Positions 33,674 through 43,218 of a DNA stretch of 64,000 nt are shown one piece after another; position 1 is the first letter of the stretch, and each line of letters starts with the position of its first letter. The stretch comes from Treponema vincentii F0403 (GTDB taxonomy: Bacteria; Spirochaetota; Spirochaetia; Treponematales; Treponemataceae). The position numbers and the translations under genes were made by a program. The notes below the pieces were generated by a model. It ran no database searches. It saw only the letters and a list, made by a program, of their open reading frames with translations, and was not told where the DNA came from. The DNA lies in assembly GCF_000412995.1 (NCBI RefSeq), contig NZ_KE332512.1:554697-618696 (forward strand), in the 5' to 3' direction.

Positions 33674-35431
33674 ATGTTTGATTTACTGAAAAAGATATAC
33701 GCGATTGCGGGGAAGCAGTCAAAGCGCATAACGGTTATGTTTATCTGCGATATGCTGAAAAGCATGTTTGAAGGTTTTACACTCGGCGGTTTAGGCTATT
33801 TTTTACTGACGCTGAGCCGCGCTATATTCCAATCACAGCCGGTTACAAAAAGCAACATCATCACAGTGTTCTGTATTCTGCTGGCAGGTCTGACGGGGAA
33901 AATCATTTTTTCCTATATTTCCGACCGGAATAAAAATATCGCGTCGTATACGATGGGGGCGGAGAACCGGCTCGTTATCGGGGATAGACTGAAAAACGTA
34001 CACATGGGTTATTTTTCCGAAAGCAAGCTCGGCGATATTTCCGGGGCATTGACAACGGTTATTGCCGACGTTGAAACAATCGATATGATGATCCTCGAAA
34101 TGATGCTTGCAGGCAGTATTCAGACAGTTATCATGGCGCTGTTTGTCTTTCCGTATGATATGGTTACCGGCTGTATCATTTTTATCACATTGGTTGTTGC
34201 AACACTATTCAACAATCTGTTTCAAAAAAAGACGGATGCGGTAACGACAAAGCTGACGGAGCTCAAGCTGCAGCTGCGTACCGATATTTTGGAGTATGTA
34301 CAGGGAATCGGCGTGGTAAAGGCATTCGGTAGAACAAGCGAAGCGCTCAAAAATGTCACGGAGAGTATTAAGAAAAGCAAGACCGGATTCTTTGCCGTAG
34401 AAAAGACGCTGACGCCTTCGCTGCTGGTGTTCTCACTGCTGCTCAAATTAGGAACCGTCGCAATTATTGTGAGCGCTCTATACCGTTATTCCGTTGCGGT
34501 GATCGATGTTGAAAAAACGCTGATGCTGATTGTCGCAAGCTTTGTGGTGTTCGGCGGCTTTGAAATAGCGGGCACGATGCAGCGGATGCGCGGTGTCGCG
34601 GTACAGAATTTGGATACGCTCTTTAAAGTGAAAAATATTCAGGCCTTGCCGGAAGGTATGCAGCTGCCTCATGGGCATGACGATATTGCCGTCAAAAACA
34701 TTACCTTCGGATACGGCGGTAAAGGACAAACCGAGGAAAAGCTCTTCCGCAACTTGGACGTTCACATTCCGAAAAACAGCACAACCGCCTTGGTCGGCTA
34801 TTCCGGTTCGGGCAAGACAAGCCTTTGTCAGCTCATTGCGCGGTTTTGGGATGTCGATTCAGGAGCAATACAACTCGGCGATACCAATATAAAAGACTTT
34901 GCGTACGATGCGTTTTTATCGAACTTTACCTTTGTATTTCAAGATGTCTATTTGTTTGAAGATACGATAAAAAACAACATCAAATTCGGAAAACCTGATG
35001 CAACTGATGGAGAGGTTATCGCCGCAGCAAAAGCCGCGCAGTGCCATGACTTTATTACGGAGCTGCCGAACGGCTACGACACGGTATTACAGGAAGGCGG
35101 CAGCAATCTTTCGGGCGGGGAACGCCAGCGTATTTCCATCGCGCGGGCAATGCTCAAGCCTAGTTCCATTGTCATTCTCGATGAGGCAACCTCCAGCGTC
35201 GACCCCGAAAACGAAGAAAAACTGATGAGCGCCCTCGATGAGCTTTTAAAGGATAAAACCGCAATCATCATTGCGCACCGGTTGTCGACTATCAAAAACG
35301 CCGATCAAATATTCGTCATGGATAAGGGACGCATTGTACAGCACGGTAAACATGCCGAACTGATGCGGCAGGATGGTATCTATGCCCGCTTTGTCGGTAT
35401 GCGTGAAACCGCCGCCGCATGGAAGGTGTAG
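33674..35431 (+). CDS. ABC transporter, fused membrane and ATPase domains (subunit 2)
   Basis: 585 aa, same layout as the subunit at 31478. Walker A GYSGSGKTS, signature LSGGERQRI, Walker B VILDEATSSVDPENE, H-loop IAHRLST. The ATP site is fully canonical. Probably pairs with subunit 1 as a heterodimer; substrate could be a drug, lipid, or metal chelate. Confidence 0.92.
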   Translation: MFDLLKKIYAIAGKQSKRITVMFICDMLKSMFEGFTLGGLGYFLLTLSRAIFQSQPVTKSNIITVFCILLAGLTGKIIFSYISDRNKNIASYTMGAENRLVIGDRLKNVHMGYFSESKLGDISGALTTVIADVETIDMMILEMMLAGSIQTVIMALFVFPYDMVTGCIIFITLVVATLFNNLFQKKTDAVTTKLTELKLQLRTDILEYVQGIGVVKAFGRTSEALKNVTESIKKSKTGFFAVEKTLTPSLLVFSLLLKLGTVAIIVSALYRYSVAVIDVEKTLMLIVASFVVFGGFEIAGTMQRMRGVAVQNLDTLFKVKNIQALPEGMQLPHGHDDIAVKNITFGYGGKGQTEEKLFRNLDVHIPKNSTTALVGYSGSGKTSLCQLIARFWDVDSGAIQLGDTNIKDFAYDAFLSNFTFVFQDVYLFEDTIKNNIKFGKPDATDGEVIAAAKAAQCHDFITELPNGYDTVLQEGGSNLSGGERQRISIARAMLKPSSIVILDEATSSVDPENEEKLMSALDELLKDKTAIIIAHRLSTIKNADQIFVMDKGRIVQHGKHAELMRQDGIYARFVGMRETAAAWKV

Positions 35432-35502
35432 AAAAGACAGCTCTTTTGCATTATCATATAAAGCGATCACATCCGATAATATTTTAGAAGTTGAGGTAAT
35501 CG

Positions 35503-36219
35503 TTGACAAGTTTTATATTTAACGAATTATTAAACAGTGACAAGCCCGAAGAATTACTGGAGGCGGCCTACCCGTTTGCACATCTGATGATGCAGTACCG
35601 CTGCGCATTGCGGGAAGTCCAAACCAAACTGGAAGTTCTTAACACGGAACTGTCGATGGATCACGACCGTAATCCTTTTGAATCGATTGCTTGCAGGATT
35701 AAGAAACCTATCAGTATTATCGGTAAATTAAAAAAGATGGGACTGGACATATCGATTGAAAATATCGAGCATCACCTGCATGACGTTGCAGGCATTCGCG
35801 TTATTTGTACGTTCCAGAAAGATATTTATATCCTTGCCGAAAAACTCTGTGAACAAGATGATATAAAACTCCTTGCCAGAAAAGATTATATTAAAAATCC
35901 TAAACCGAACGGCTACCGCAGTCTTCATCTGATTGTAGAAATTCCCGTTTTCTTTGCCGAAGGGAAAAAGTATATGCAGGTCGAAGTACAATTCCGGACA
36001 ATCGCTATGGATTTCTGGGCAAGCGTCGAGCATAAAATATATTATAAGAAAGAAATTGATCATAACACCGCTCAATTCACGGAAAAATTGCGGCGCTGTG
36101 CAGAGAATATCAATGCCATTGCAATCGAGCTTGAAAATATCAGCAGAGAAATCGAAGCACAAGAAGAACAGGAACAGCCGGAAAGGAAAGCCGCAGCATC
36201 TGAACTTCTTGTGCTTTGA
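35503..36219 (+). CDS. Small alarmone (ppGpp) synthetase, RelQ/YjbM type
   Basis: 238 aa from TTG at 35503 (GAGG upstream). Synthetase motifs: SIACRIKKPISIIGKLKKMG, HDVAGIRVICTF, KNPKPNGYRSLH and VEVQFRTIAMDFWASVEHK. No HD hydrolase, TGS or ACT part, so it is a stand-alone synthetase making (p)ppGpp from GTP/GDP and ATP. The end is 6 bases from the stop of the convergent lipoprotein gene. Confidence 0.92.
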   Translation: MTSFIFNELLNSDKPEELLEAAYPFAHLMMQYRCALREVQTKLEVLNTELSMDHDRNPFESIACRIKKPISIIGKLKKMGLDISIENIEHHLHDVAGIRVICTFQKDIYILAEKLCEQDDIKLLARKDYIKNPKPNGYRSLHLIVEIPVFFAEGKKYMQVEVQFRTIAMDFWASVEHKIYYKKEIDHNTAQFTEKLRRCAENINAIAIELENISREIEAQEEQEQPERKAAASELLVL

Positions 36220-36225
36220 ACGTTT

Positions 36226-36663
36226 TTATTGCGCTATTCCTTTCACGATAAACATATTCTGCCAAAAAGCGCTTTCTGCAGTTATTGTTACGGTACCGTC
36301 CAGCGTATGTGTTCCTTTTTTCATATACACATCAATTCCATCCGCCTCAAATTTATCGTAGTCATTAATGTCTTTGGGCATACCGACAATCACGGTCGGA
36401 TCTACAATAGTACCGCCTCACGACGCTCCCATTGCTATGCAATAAACGGCAGTTGCGTTTTGCTTGGTAAGCGCTGCCAGCGCCTTATCATCAAAAACCA
36501 CATGAGTAACCGGTTTTTCGGACGCGGCAGCAGTTTGCGAACGATTATTCGATGTACTACAGGTTTGAGCCGTCTCTTGCCGCGCTTCACGGCTGCATCC
36601 TGCGTAGCCTAATGCCAATACCATTAAGCATATATACGGTAAACTTTTTTTATATATTTTCAT
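36226..36663 (-). CDS. Probable selenocysteine lipoprotein with HesB/IscA-like domain
   Basis: The frame from ATG at 36663 (GGGGGAA upstream) encodes a signal and lipobox (MVLALGYAGC, Cys23), a Ser/Thr/Gln-rich linker, then VVFDDKALAALTKQ and AVYCIAMGAS. It meets TGA at 36418-36420 (codon 82). It continues as GGTIVDPTVIVG, then MPKDINDYDKFEADGIDVYM to MFIVKGIAQ and TAA at 36226, 145 aa in all. HesB-like proteins read through with AxGUxGP at the same place, and a HesB-like selenoprotein family is known in anaerobes. Downstream of UGA, CCGAC-7 nt-GTCGG forms a hairpin whose loop starts about 24 nt after UGA with G in its second place, as expected of a bacterial SECIS. An exported, lipid-anchored form is unusual. 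A nonsense mutation is the alternative. Confidence 0.72.
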
Positions 36664-36687
36664 TACTATTCCCCCAATAAATGAAAT

Positions 36688-36710
36688 ATTATAATGATAT
36701 GTAATGTCAA
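36688..36710 (-). promoter_or_regulatory. Probable promoter of the HesB-like lipoprotein
   Basis: On the minus strand TATAAT (36693-36688) lies 25 bases before the ATG. TTGACATTACA starts at 36710 but is too close to that -10 box for a normal pair, so TTGACA may serve another -10 or be an operator. The same TTGACATTACA precedes troA. Confidence 0.45.
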
Positions 36711-36721
36711 CACGAACCGGT

Positions 36722-38101
36722 TCACTTGCCGACGCAAAAGCCGGAAAATATTTTATCCAATATATCGTCGGAGCGTACTTCGCCGGTAACGCTTCCAAGC
36801 GCATGGACGGCATCCTCTATATCCTGAATGACGGCGTCGAGCGGATATCCGCTGCGCCCGGCTTCAAGTGCATATCGTACGGCTTCAAGCGCGGCAGTTA
36901 CCGCTTCTTTTTGCCGCTCCGTACCGAGCGAGACATTTCCGTCCGGCATCGGCAGCGCGGTATCCGCCGTTACCAAATCGACAACGGTATCGATCAGTCT
37001 ATCCATACCGGCGCCCGTTTTTGAACTCAAGCTCACGGCAGGGTACCGCTGCAAAGCCGCCGGCAGGACTTCCGGCTCTACCTTCCCCGTTTTATCAGCC
37101 TTGGTTTGCACAATAATGAGCGGTACGGTATTTCCCCGGATAAATGCAATATCTTCTTCTGCCGGCGGCTTTGTCCCGTCAATCAGATACAGCACAATGT
37201 CGGCTGCCGATGCCAGCTCAACACTGCGCCGCACCCCTATCGCTTCGATTGCATCTTCCGTAGCGCGGAGACCGGCAGTATCAAAAATATGCGCGGGGAT
37301 TCCCTTAAAATCGAGTTCCGCTTCAAGCCAGTCGCGGGTAGTACCGTGAATGTCCGACACTATTGCTCGGTCTTCTTTTAGCAGCGCATTAAAAAGAGAA
37401 GATTTACCGGCATTTGTTTTACCCGCAAGCACGAGCCGTACACCTGCCTGATATATCTTTTCCGTTTGCCATGAATCGGCAAGCAGCTGCAGCGCCGAAA
37501 GCGGCTTTTTAAGAAGAGTCTCATCAAAACTATCGGCTATTGTCTCTTCATCTTCAGGGTATTCAATTCCCACTTCAAGAGCAGCAAGCGCCGTTATTAA
37601 ATCGCTCTTTACGGATTCGATTTCCCGGAATACATTGCCCGAAAGCCGGCCTGCTGCTTTTTTCTGTGCAGTATGTGTTTTTGAATCGATAATTTCACGC
37701 ACTGCCTCCGCGCGGGTTAAATCCGCCTTACCGTGTATAAACGAGCGGAAGGTAAATTCTCCACGCTCCGCTGCGCGGAAGCCGTTTTTAATGCAGAGTC
37801 GATAGACGGTTTTTACAACTCCCGGCCCGCCGTGACAGATAATTTCAACGGCATTTTCACCGGTATTGCTTTTCGGAGCACGGTAGACACAGAGGACAAC
37901 TTCATCGATTTTGACACCTTCATCGTGTATCCAGCCATACACCAGTGAATGCCCCTTTGCCTGTAACAAGGCTTGAGGACGGGAAAAAAAGCGGGATATA
38001 AATTCGAGACTCCGCTTCCCGGAAGTACGCACAATACCGAGTGCAGCAGGAGCCAATGCCGTTGCAATAGCGGCAATTTCATCATCGAGTGTGTAATTCA
38101 A
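36722..38101 (-). CDS. mnmE: tRNA modification GTPase MnmE
   Basis: 459 aa. N-terminal folate-binding domain, helical domain, G domain with GKTNAGKSSLFNALL, DIHGTTRD, DTAGLR and QTKAD, and the C-terminal FCVGK with the conserved Cys. With MnmG it makes the cmnm5 modification on wobble U34 of tRNAs. Cotranscription with adk upstream is likely. Confidence 0.97.
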   Translation of the reverse strand: MNYTLDDEIAAIATALAPAALGIVRTSGKRSLEFISRFFSRPQALLQAKGHSLVYGWIHDEGVKIDEVVLCVYRAPKSNTGENAVEIICHGGPGVVKTVYRLCIKNGFRAAERGEFTFRSFIHGKADLTRAEAVREIIDSKTHTAQKKAAGRLSGNVFREIESVKSDLITALAALEVGIEYPEDEETIADSFDETLLKKPLSALQLLADSWQTEKIYQAGVRLVLAGKTNAGKSSLFNALLKEDRAIVSDIHGTTRDWLEAELDFKGIPAHIFDTAGLRATEDAIEAIGVRRSVELASAADIVLYLIDGTKPPAEEDIAFIRGNTVPLIIVQTKADKTGKVEPEVLPAALQRYPAVSLSSKTGAGMDRLIDTVVDLVTADTALPMPDGNVSLGTERQKEAVTAALEAVRYALEAGRSGYPLDAVIQDIEDAVHALGSVTGEVRSDDILDKIFSGFCVGK

Positions 38102-38151
38102 ACGGTTTTATCCTTATCCGTGCGGAGAGTTTAATCCCGCCGCAGCAGCCT

Positions 38152-38787
38152 TTAGGGCTTACGGGAAAATAGTTTAATAAAGTTCTCTAAGATAACTTCC
38201 GGAGCCGGTTGAGCATCCAAAGTTATAAGAAGATTCTTATTTTTATAAAACTCAATTAACGGAAAGGTTTGCTCACGGTAGGTTTCAAGCCGCTTTACAA
38301 TTGCTTCTATTTTATCATCTTCACGGACAACCAATGTACCGCGGCAATTATCGCAAATGCCTTCAACCCGCGGTTTCATAAACTCAATATGAAAATTCTT
38401 TCCGCACGAAGGGCATAGCCGCCTACCCGACAACCGTTTAATAACTGCCTCATCTAAAATATCAAAATTTATGACGGCATCAAGGCTGCAAAACCTTTCC
38501 AGCATTTCCGCTTGTACAATTGTCCGCGGAAAGCCGTCCAAAATAAAACCTTGACGGGCATCAGCCTGCTCTAATCGTTCCTTTACCAGAGCTGCTGTGG
38601 TTTCATCATCGACAAGTGCACCGGAATCGATGATTTTTTTTATTTTATCTCCCAACTGAGTATGATTTTTTATAGCGGTGCGGAACATCGAACCTGTTGA
38701 AATATGAGGAATACCGTAATATTTTGCAGCTTCCGATGCTAAAGTTCCCTTTCCCGCCCCCGGAGGGCCTAAAAATACCAGTTTCAT
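38152..38787 (-). CDS. adk: Adenylate kinase
   Basis: 211 aa. P-loop GPPGAGKGT at 7-15, then the AMP-binding segments ISTGSMFR and DGFPRT. The LID carries four Cys (CPSCGK and CDNCRG), the zinc-binding form. Converts ATP + AMP to 2 ADP. Same strand as rodA and mnmE. Confidence 0.97.
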   Translation of the reverse strand: MKLVFLGPPGAGKGTLASEAAKYYGIPHISTGSMFRTAIKNHTQLGDKIKKIIDSGALVDDETTAALVKERLEQADARQGFILDGFPRTIVQAEMLERFCSLDAVINFDILDEAVIKRLSGRRLCPSCGKNFHIEFMKPRVEGICDNCRGTLVVREDDKIEAIVKRLETYREQTFPLIEFYKNKNLLITLDAQPAPEVILENFIKLFSRKP

Positions 38788-38809
38788 ATACCGCCTCTAT
38801 GCTAAATTT

Positions 38810-39499
38810 TTATACCCGGTTGAAAAGATATAAGTCAGGCAAAGTATGACAGCTTTCTGCATCGAGTTCCCGTTTTACACTCAAATCGCTTACCAACCCG
38901 AGTTTAAAATGATAGTGAATGGGGTCATACCCTTCCCGTTCCGCATGAATATAAAAATTGAAAATACGTTTCTCTCCTAATTCAGAAGCAAGGACGGGAA
39001 ACGGCCAAAAGGTATAGGTGCCCGGTGTTTTCTGAGAAATTGTATAGGGATTATCCCAGAGGTGATTCATCTGAGCAACTAAGGTGTCTTCCAAATATAA
39101 AGCAACGGGAATGTCAAAAACAGGAGAAAACGTTTGACCGTCTAAGATACGTCCCGTAATGGTTGGAAAATTAAATACATGGCCGGAAGGCAGTACTTGC
39201 TCTGAGGATGTATGGGAACGCTTTGTACTCAGAACAGTTTTCATACCTTCAAATGCCAATGTCGAAATATCGGCAAGAAGCTGATTTTTTTCCGACTGAT
39301 CAATCTGTAAAAAATGCGCCATACCTCTACCGGAAGCGGTATACCGCGGTTTAATCCGATTTAAAACAAAACAAACCGTATCCAAACGGCATTGCATACA
39401 ATTACACGTAAACCACGGTTCGTCCTTATCTTTTGCAGCATCAAAGACTTTGTTTACTTCATTGTATACGAAATCTTCCATAAGGTTATGTATTGTCAT
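38810..39499 (-). CDS. ComFB-like protein with Cys cluster
   Basis: 229 aa. The first about 85 residues match the late-competence ComFB family: HNLMEDFVYNEVNKVFDAA, CNCMQCRLDTVCFVLNRIKP, and RYTASGRG. Three Cys sit close together (CNCMQC). The second half (PTITGRILDGQTFSPV, PVALYLEDTLVAQM) looks like a separate beta domain that I do not recognise. ComFB-type proteins are linked to c-di-GMP or motility control in some bacteria. Lies between rodA and adk, with 23-57 bp gaps. Confidence 0.7.
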   Translation of the reverse strand: MTIHNLMEDFVYNEVNKVFDAAKDKDEPWFTCNCMQCRLDTVCFVLNRIKPRYTASGRGMAHFLQIDQSEKNQLLADISTLAFEGMKTVLSTKRSHTSSEQVLPSGHVFNFPTITGRILDGQTFSPVFDIPVALYLEDTLVAQMNHLWDNPYTISQKTPGTYTFWPFPVLASELGEKRIFNFYIHAEREGYDPIHYHFKLGLVSDLSVKRELDAESCHTLPDLYLFNRV

Positions 39500-39555
39500 T
39501 ACAAAAACTCCTATCTAATTAGTGTAACGTAACATCATAGATTTTGCAAGCTGTT

Positions 39556-40857
39556 TTACAGCTGCCTTAGTCTTATTCCTACCACAAGCCCGATAGCAAT
39601 CATCGCAGTCCACAACGAAGAACCGCCGTAGGATAAAAATAGAAGCGGAATCCCCGTGATCGGCATAAATCCCATGACCATCCCGATATTTACAACAAAA
39701 TGAAAAAACAGCATTCCAACGATACCGGCTGCAATGAGTTTACCGAACAAATCATTCGTCTTTTTGATTGTAAGGAATATCCGCACAAAGATAATTGCAT
39801 AAAGAGCAAATACCAAAAGGCCGCCGAGAAAGCCCCATTCTTCCGATAAAATACTGAAAATAAAGTCCGTACTCTGTTCAGGTAAAAAACGGTAATGGCT
39901 TTGCGTTCCTTTTAAAAAACCTAATCCTGCTTTTCCGCCCGAACCGATTGCCGTCATCGATTGAATAATATTCCATCCTGCACCGCGGGGGTCGCTATTA
40001 GGGTCTAAAAAGATAATAAGCCGCTTCATCTGGTAGTCTTTTAACACCCTACTGCCGACTAATGCACCGGACAAAGAGACGGCAAGAATACCGAACACAT
40101 AACCGATCCAGTAATAATACCGTTTTTTTAATAAAAGGTATCCGATTGCGGCAATAATACCCGCACCGATAACGGAAAAAATAATCAGCAGCGTGATATT
40201 TTTATTACCTAAAACTTTGACCGCAAGAGAAGACCGGCGCAAAATAGTCCGTTCCCAAAGAGGCAGCAGTGTGAATATAAGCGTACAAGCGGTCATTCCC
40301 AATACGCCGAACACATACCTAAGCGGAATGCCGGCTATAAAACACATAATCAAAAAAATCGGAAGATACACGGAGGCTGTTCCAAGGTCAGGCTGCAGCA
40401 GAATTAAAAACATTGGAATGACCATAATAACGGCAGCTTTTATAAACCGGCGCAGTTCGGGTTCATTCTGGGATCGGGACAAATACCATGCAAGAAATAA
40501 TATATAAATAATTTTTGCAAATTCCGAAACCTGTATGCCGAAATCGCCGATACCGATCCAGCTTGTCGCGCCTTTGACGTTTTTTCCGAATAGCCGCGTA
40601 TAAACCAATAAGAGCATCGTAATGACGTAGAGCAATAAAGAGCGATCGGCGATTTTTGTATAGTCGTACACGGCAACCGCAAACAGCAAAACCAATCCCG
40701 ATGACACCCAAATAAGCTGTTTGATATATTCATTAGAAACCGATATACCGTCGGAATTAACTCCTGAAGAATAAATAAAGAGAATACCGATAACCGATAG
40801 AGCGATTACGGCTAAAAAAAGCAGATAATCAAAATTGGTAATATTTCTAAGATTCAT
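39556..40857 (-). CDS. rodA: Rod-shape SEDS protein RodA
   Basis: 433 aa, about ten membrane helices. SEDS-family marks: DLGTASVYLPIF, GAGWNIIQSMTAIGSGG, FLPEQSTDFIFSILSEEWGF and PLLFLSYGGSSL. A peptidoglycan glycosyltransferase working with PBP2 in sidewall growth. The insertion of about 50 residues near the middle (LKVLGNKNITLLI...) makes it longer than E. coli RodA (370 aa). Overlaps mrdA by 4 bases (ATGA). Confidence 0.95.
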   Translation of the reverse strand: MNLRNITNFDYLLFLAVIALSVIGILFIYSSGVNSDGISVSNEYIKQLIWVSSGLVLLFAVAVYDYTKIADRSLLLYVITMLLLVYTRLFGKNVKGATSWIGIGDFGIQVSEFAKIIYILFLAWYLSRSQNEPELRRFIKAAVIMVIPMFLILLQPDLGTASVYLPIFLIMCFIAGIPLRYVFGVLGMTACTLIFTLLPLWERTILRRSSLAVKVLGNKNITLLIIFSVIGAGIIAAIGYLLLKKRYYYWIGYVFGILAVSLSGALVGSRVLKDYQMKRLIIFLDPNSDPRGAGWNIIQSMTAIGSGGKAGLGFLKGTQSHYRFLPEQSTDFIFSILSEEWGFLGGLLVFALYAIIFVRIFLTIKKTNDLFGKLIAAGIVGMLFFHFVVNIGMVMGFMPITGIPLLFLSYGGSSLWTAMIAIGLVVGIRLRQL

Positions 40858-42713
40858 TCTTGCCGCATCCTTACCGCCGGTGCAAAGCGCTTACCGCCGA
40901 GAGCTTCAAGGGCTTCTTCGTACGTTTGATCGGCAAAGATACCCTGAAAAATAATATTCGTCGCATAAGGCGCCCACCACTCCCATTTATTCTGAGCCTC
41001 AACCAGTACAACAACTATAACAGCGTCTTCCGCCGGGGCATTATACGGTCCGTAAGCCGCCATCCATGAATGCCATCTATCCGTAAGGCCTACTTCAGCC
41101 GTACCGGTTTTTCCTGCAAGCTGGACAATCTTGTTGTGCATCGGATACCGTGCAGTACCGTCGGTAATCGTATACCGCATATCGGCTCGAACCTGTGCGA
41201 ACACTTCCGGCGGAATATCGCTTTGCTGCAATATCTCGGGCTTTTTTTCAAAAACAAGTTCGTTGGTACCGGGAGAGCGGACTTCTTTTAACAGATGAGG
41301 CTTATAGATTACACCGCCGTTCACAACCATTGCCACCATGTTTGCAACCTGCAAAGGAGAAGCGAGCATAAACCCCTGCCCGATAGCCATATTCATCGTA
41401 TCGCCGCCGAGCCATTTTTCGTGGAACCGCCGCTCCTTCCAGACGGGGTTAGGTACCTGACCGCTTGCTTGACTCGGTAAGTCGATTTCGGCCGATTTGC
41501 CGTAACCGAAGTCGCGGACATAATCGACCATCTTATCGATTCCGAGGTTATCGCGGCATACCGTCCAGTAATAAATATCGCAGGACTGCGCAAGTGCATT
41601 CCGTAAATCCAAATATCCATGCCCCGGCCGCCTGATATGGCAGCGGAATAAATGGTTACCGTATTCCACTTCGCCGGAACACTGTACTTTCTTTTCAGGA
41701 GGGAAGGCCTTTTCCGCAAGGATAGCGGTTGACATAACAATTTTAAACGTCGAAGCAGGCGGATAGCTTGCATTGACCGCCCTGTTTAATAGAGGATTAC
41801 GGGTATCATGCAAGAGCTGAGCATACATCTCATTACCGTTATCATTTAAGAAAAGATTGGAATCAAAATAAGGATACGACACAAGGGCAAGGATTTCTCC
41901 CGTTGCCGGTTTCAATACAACAGCTGCACCGATACGCGGCCCAAGCGCATCTTCCGCCAATTCCTGAATTTTCCGGTCGATGGTCAAAATCAAATTATTT
42001 CCCATCTTAGGAGGAATCACCGTAGTGCTGTTCTCAATTAACCGTCCCTTTGCATCAACCGTACGGTACTCGCTGCCGTCCTCTCCGCGCAGCCATTCGT
42101 CATAGTATTTTTCGATACCGGCCTTACCGATCGAAGTATTCGCCGTATAGCCTTTATTATAAAAGGTCTTGAGTTCTTCTTTTGTTATATCGCCGACATA
42201 GCCGAGAATATGGGAGAACGAGCGCGTTTCAACGTAGTTGCGCATCGGTTTTGAATGCCACGACACGCCGGGCAGTTCATCGATGTTCTCCGCAAGCGAG
42301 GTAATAACTTCGTAGGGAAGATTGGAACGTATTTCGACGCTCTGAAAGGAGCGGCGGATATTTTGCGGGAGTTTTTTTTCAACTTCTGCAACAGGAATTT
42401 GAAGCAGCCCAGCAAGGCGTGCCATTACCGTAGGCAGCGCCGCTTTAGGAATTTCTCCGGGAATAACCGATACGGCGAAGGTATTGGTATTGAGCACCAT
42501 CGGGATATTTGCATTGCGGTCAAATATTTCTCCGCGCTGCGCCGGTATCCGTTCCGAACGCTGCGATATTGTTTGAGACTGTTTTCTAAACTGCGCACCT
42601 TGAACAATCTGCATAGAAAACAATCTAAAGATATATATCACCAATACACAGAAAACAAAGATGCTGAAATATTTCAACCGTTTATTAATTTGTTGAAAAT
42701 CCTGCTCGTACAT
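40854..42713 (-). CDS. mrdA: Penicillin-binding protein 2 (transpeptidase)
   Basis: 619 aa. One N-terminal membrane helix (about 15-35), a dimerisation domain, and the transpeptidase with the catalytic Ser-x-x-Lys (PASTFKIVM), SCD in AQSCDIYYW and KTGTAEV. Cross-links sidewall peptidoglycan with RodA. It lies between mreD (5 bp upstream) and rodA (4-bp overlap), the common elongasome order. Confidence 0.96.
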   Translation of the reverse strand: MYEQDFQQINKRLKYFSIFVFCVLVIYIFRLFSMQIVQGAQFRKQSQTISQRSERIPAQRGEIFDRNANIPMVLNTNTFAVSVIPGEIPKAALPTVMARLAGLLQIPVAEVEKKLPQNIRRSFQSVEIRSNLPYEVITSLAENIDELPGVSWHSKPMRNYVETRSFSHILGYVGDITKEELKTFYNKGYTANTSIGKAGIEKYYDEWLRGEDGSEYRTVDAKGRLIENSTTVIPPKMGNNLILTIDRKIQELAEDALGPRIGAAVVLKPATGEILALVSYPYFDSNLFLNDNGNEMYAQLLHDTRNPLLNRAVNASYPPASTFKIVMSTAILAEKAFPPEKKVQCSGEVEYGNHLFRCHIRRPGHGYLDLRNALAQSCDIYYWTVCRDNLGIDKMVDYVRDFGYGKSAEIDLPSQASGQVPNPVWKERRFHEKWLGGDTMNMAIGQGFMLASPLQVANMVAMVVNGGVIYKPHLLKEVRSPGTNELVFEKKPEILQQSDIPPEVFAQVRADMRYTITDGTARYPMHNKIVQLAGKTGTAEVGLTDRWHSWMAAYGPYNAPAEDAVIVVVLVEAQNKWEWWAPYATNIIFQGIFADQTYEEALEALGGKRFAPAVRMRQE

Positions 42714-42717
42714 AAAC

Positions 42718-43218
42718 TCACAGTTCCCTTATTTCAAAAGCGTTCGGAAATAATCCAAGTAACATAAATAATAACGGAGCACAAACGGCATTGCCCGCCG
42801 CTTCAATCCAAAAAGTCAGAGCAAGTAAATTATATACCTGAATACTCTGCCCGAATAGGATATTCAATATGAATAGAATACCCGCCTTCAAAAATGTAGC
42901 GGAAAGGCCGAGTATGAACGGAAAAAAGAAGCGGCGTACATTATATTTTCGGTACAGCAATCCGTAAAGGAAACCGAGTACGGTAAATACAAAAGAATGG
43001 AGCCCCATCGGCGCGAGGGACAGAAAATCGAAAATAAGTCCCGAAAAAAAACCTGCCGTAACGCCTGCAACGGTTCCGTTATGCAAGGCAATATAAACCA
43101 CAAGAATTAAAATTAAATCGGGCAGCGCAGGTAAAAACCGGATATGAGACAGAATAGCCGTTTCAAATATACCGAGCAAAAAGGCAGCGGCAATAGTCCA
43201 CAAAACAACCCTTCTCAC
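42718..43218 (-). CDS. mreD: Rod-shape protein MreD
   Basis: 166 aa, five hydrophobic segments: FLLGIFETAILSHI, LILILVVYIALHNG, GLIFDFLSLAPMG, and more. Poorly conserved in sequence, but placement between mreC (4-bp overlap) and mrdA fits MreD, an inner-membrane link of the elongasome. Confidence 0.9.
   Translation of the reverse strand: MRRVVLWTIAAAFLLGIFETAILSHIRFLPALPDLILILVVYIALHNGTVAGVTAGFFSGLIFDFLSLAPMGLHSFVFTVLGFLYGLLYRKYNVRRFFFPFILGLSATFLKAGILFILNILFGQSIQVYNLLALTFWIEAAGNAVCAPLLFMLLGLFPNAFEIREL

Noticed and set aside
36704-37349. Overlapping rightward frames opposite mnmE
   Set aside because: mnmE is complete on the other strand; these have no RBS or domain.
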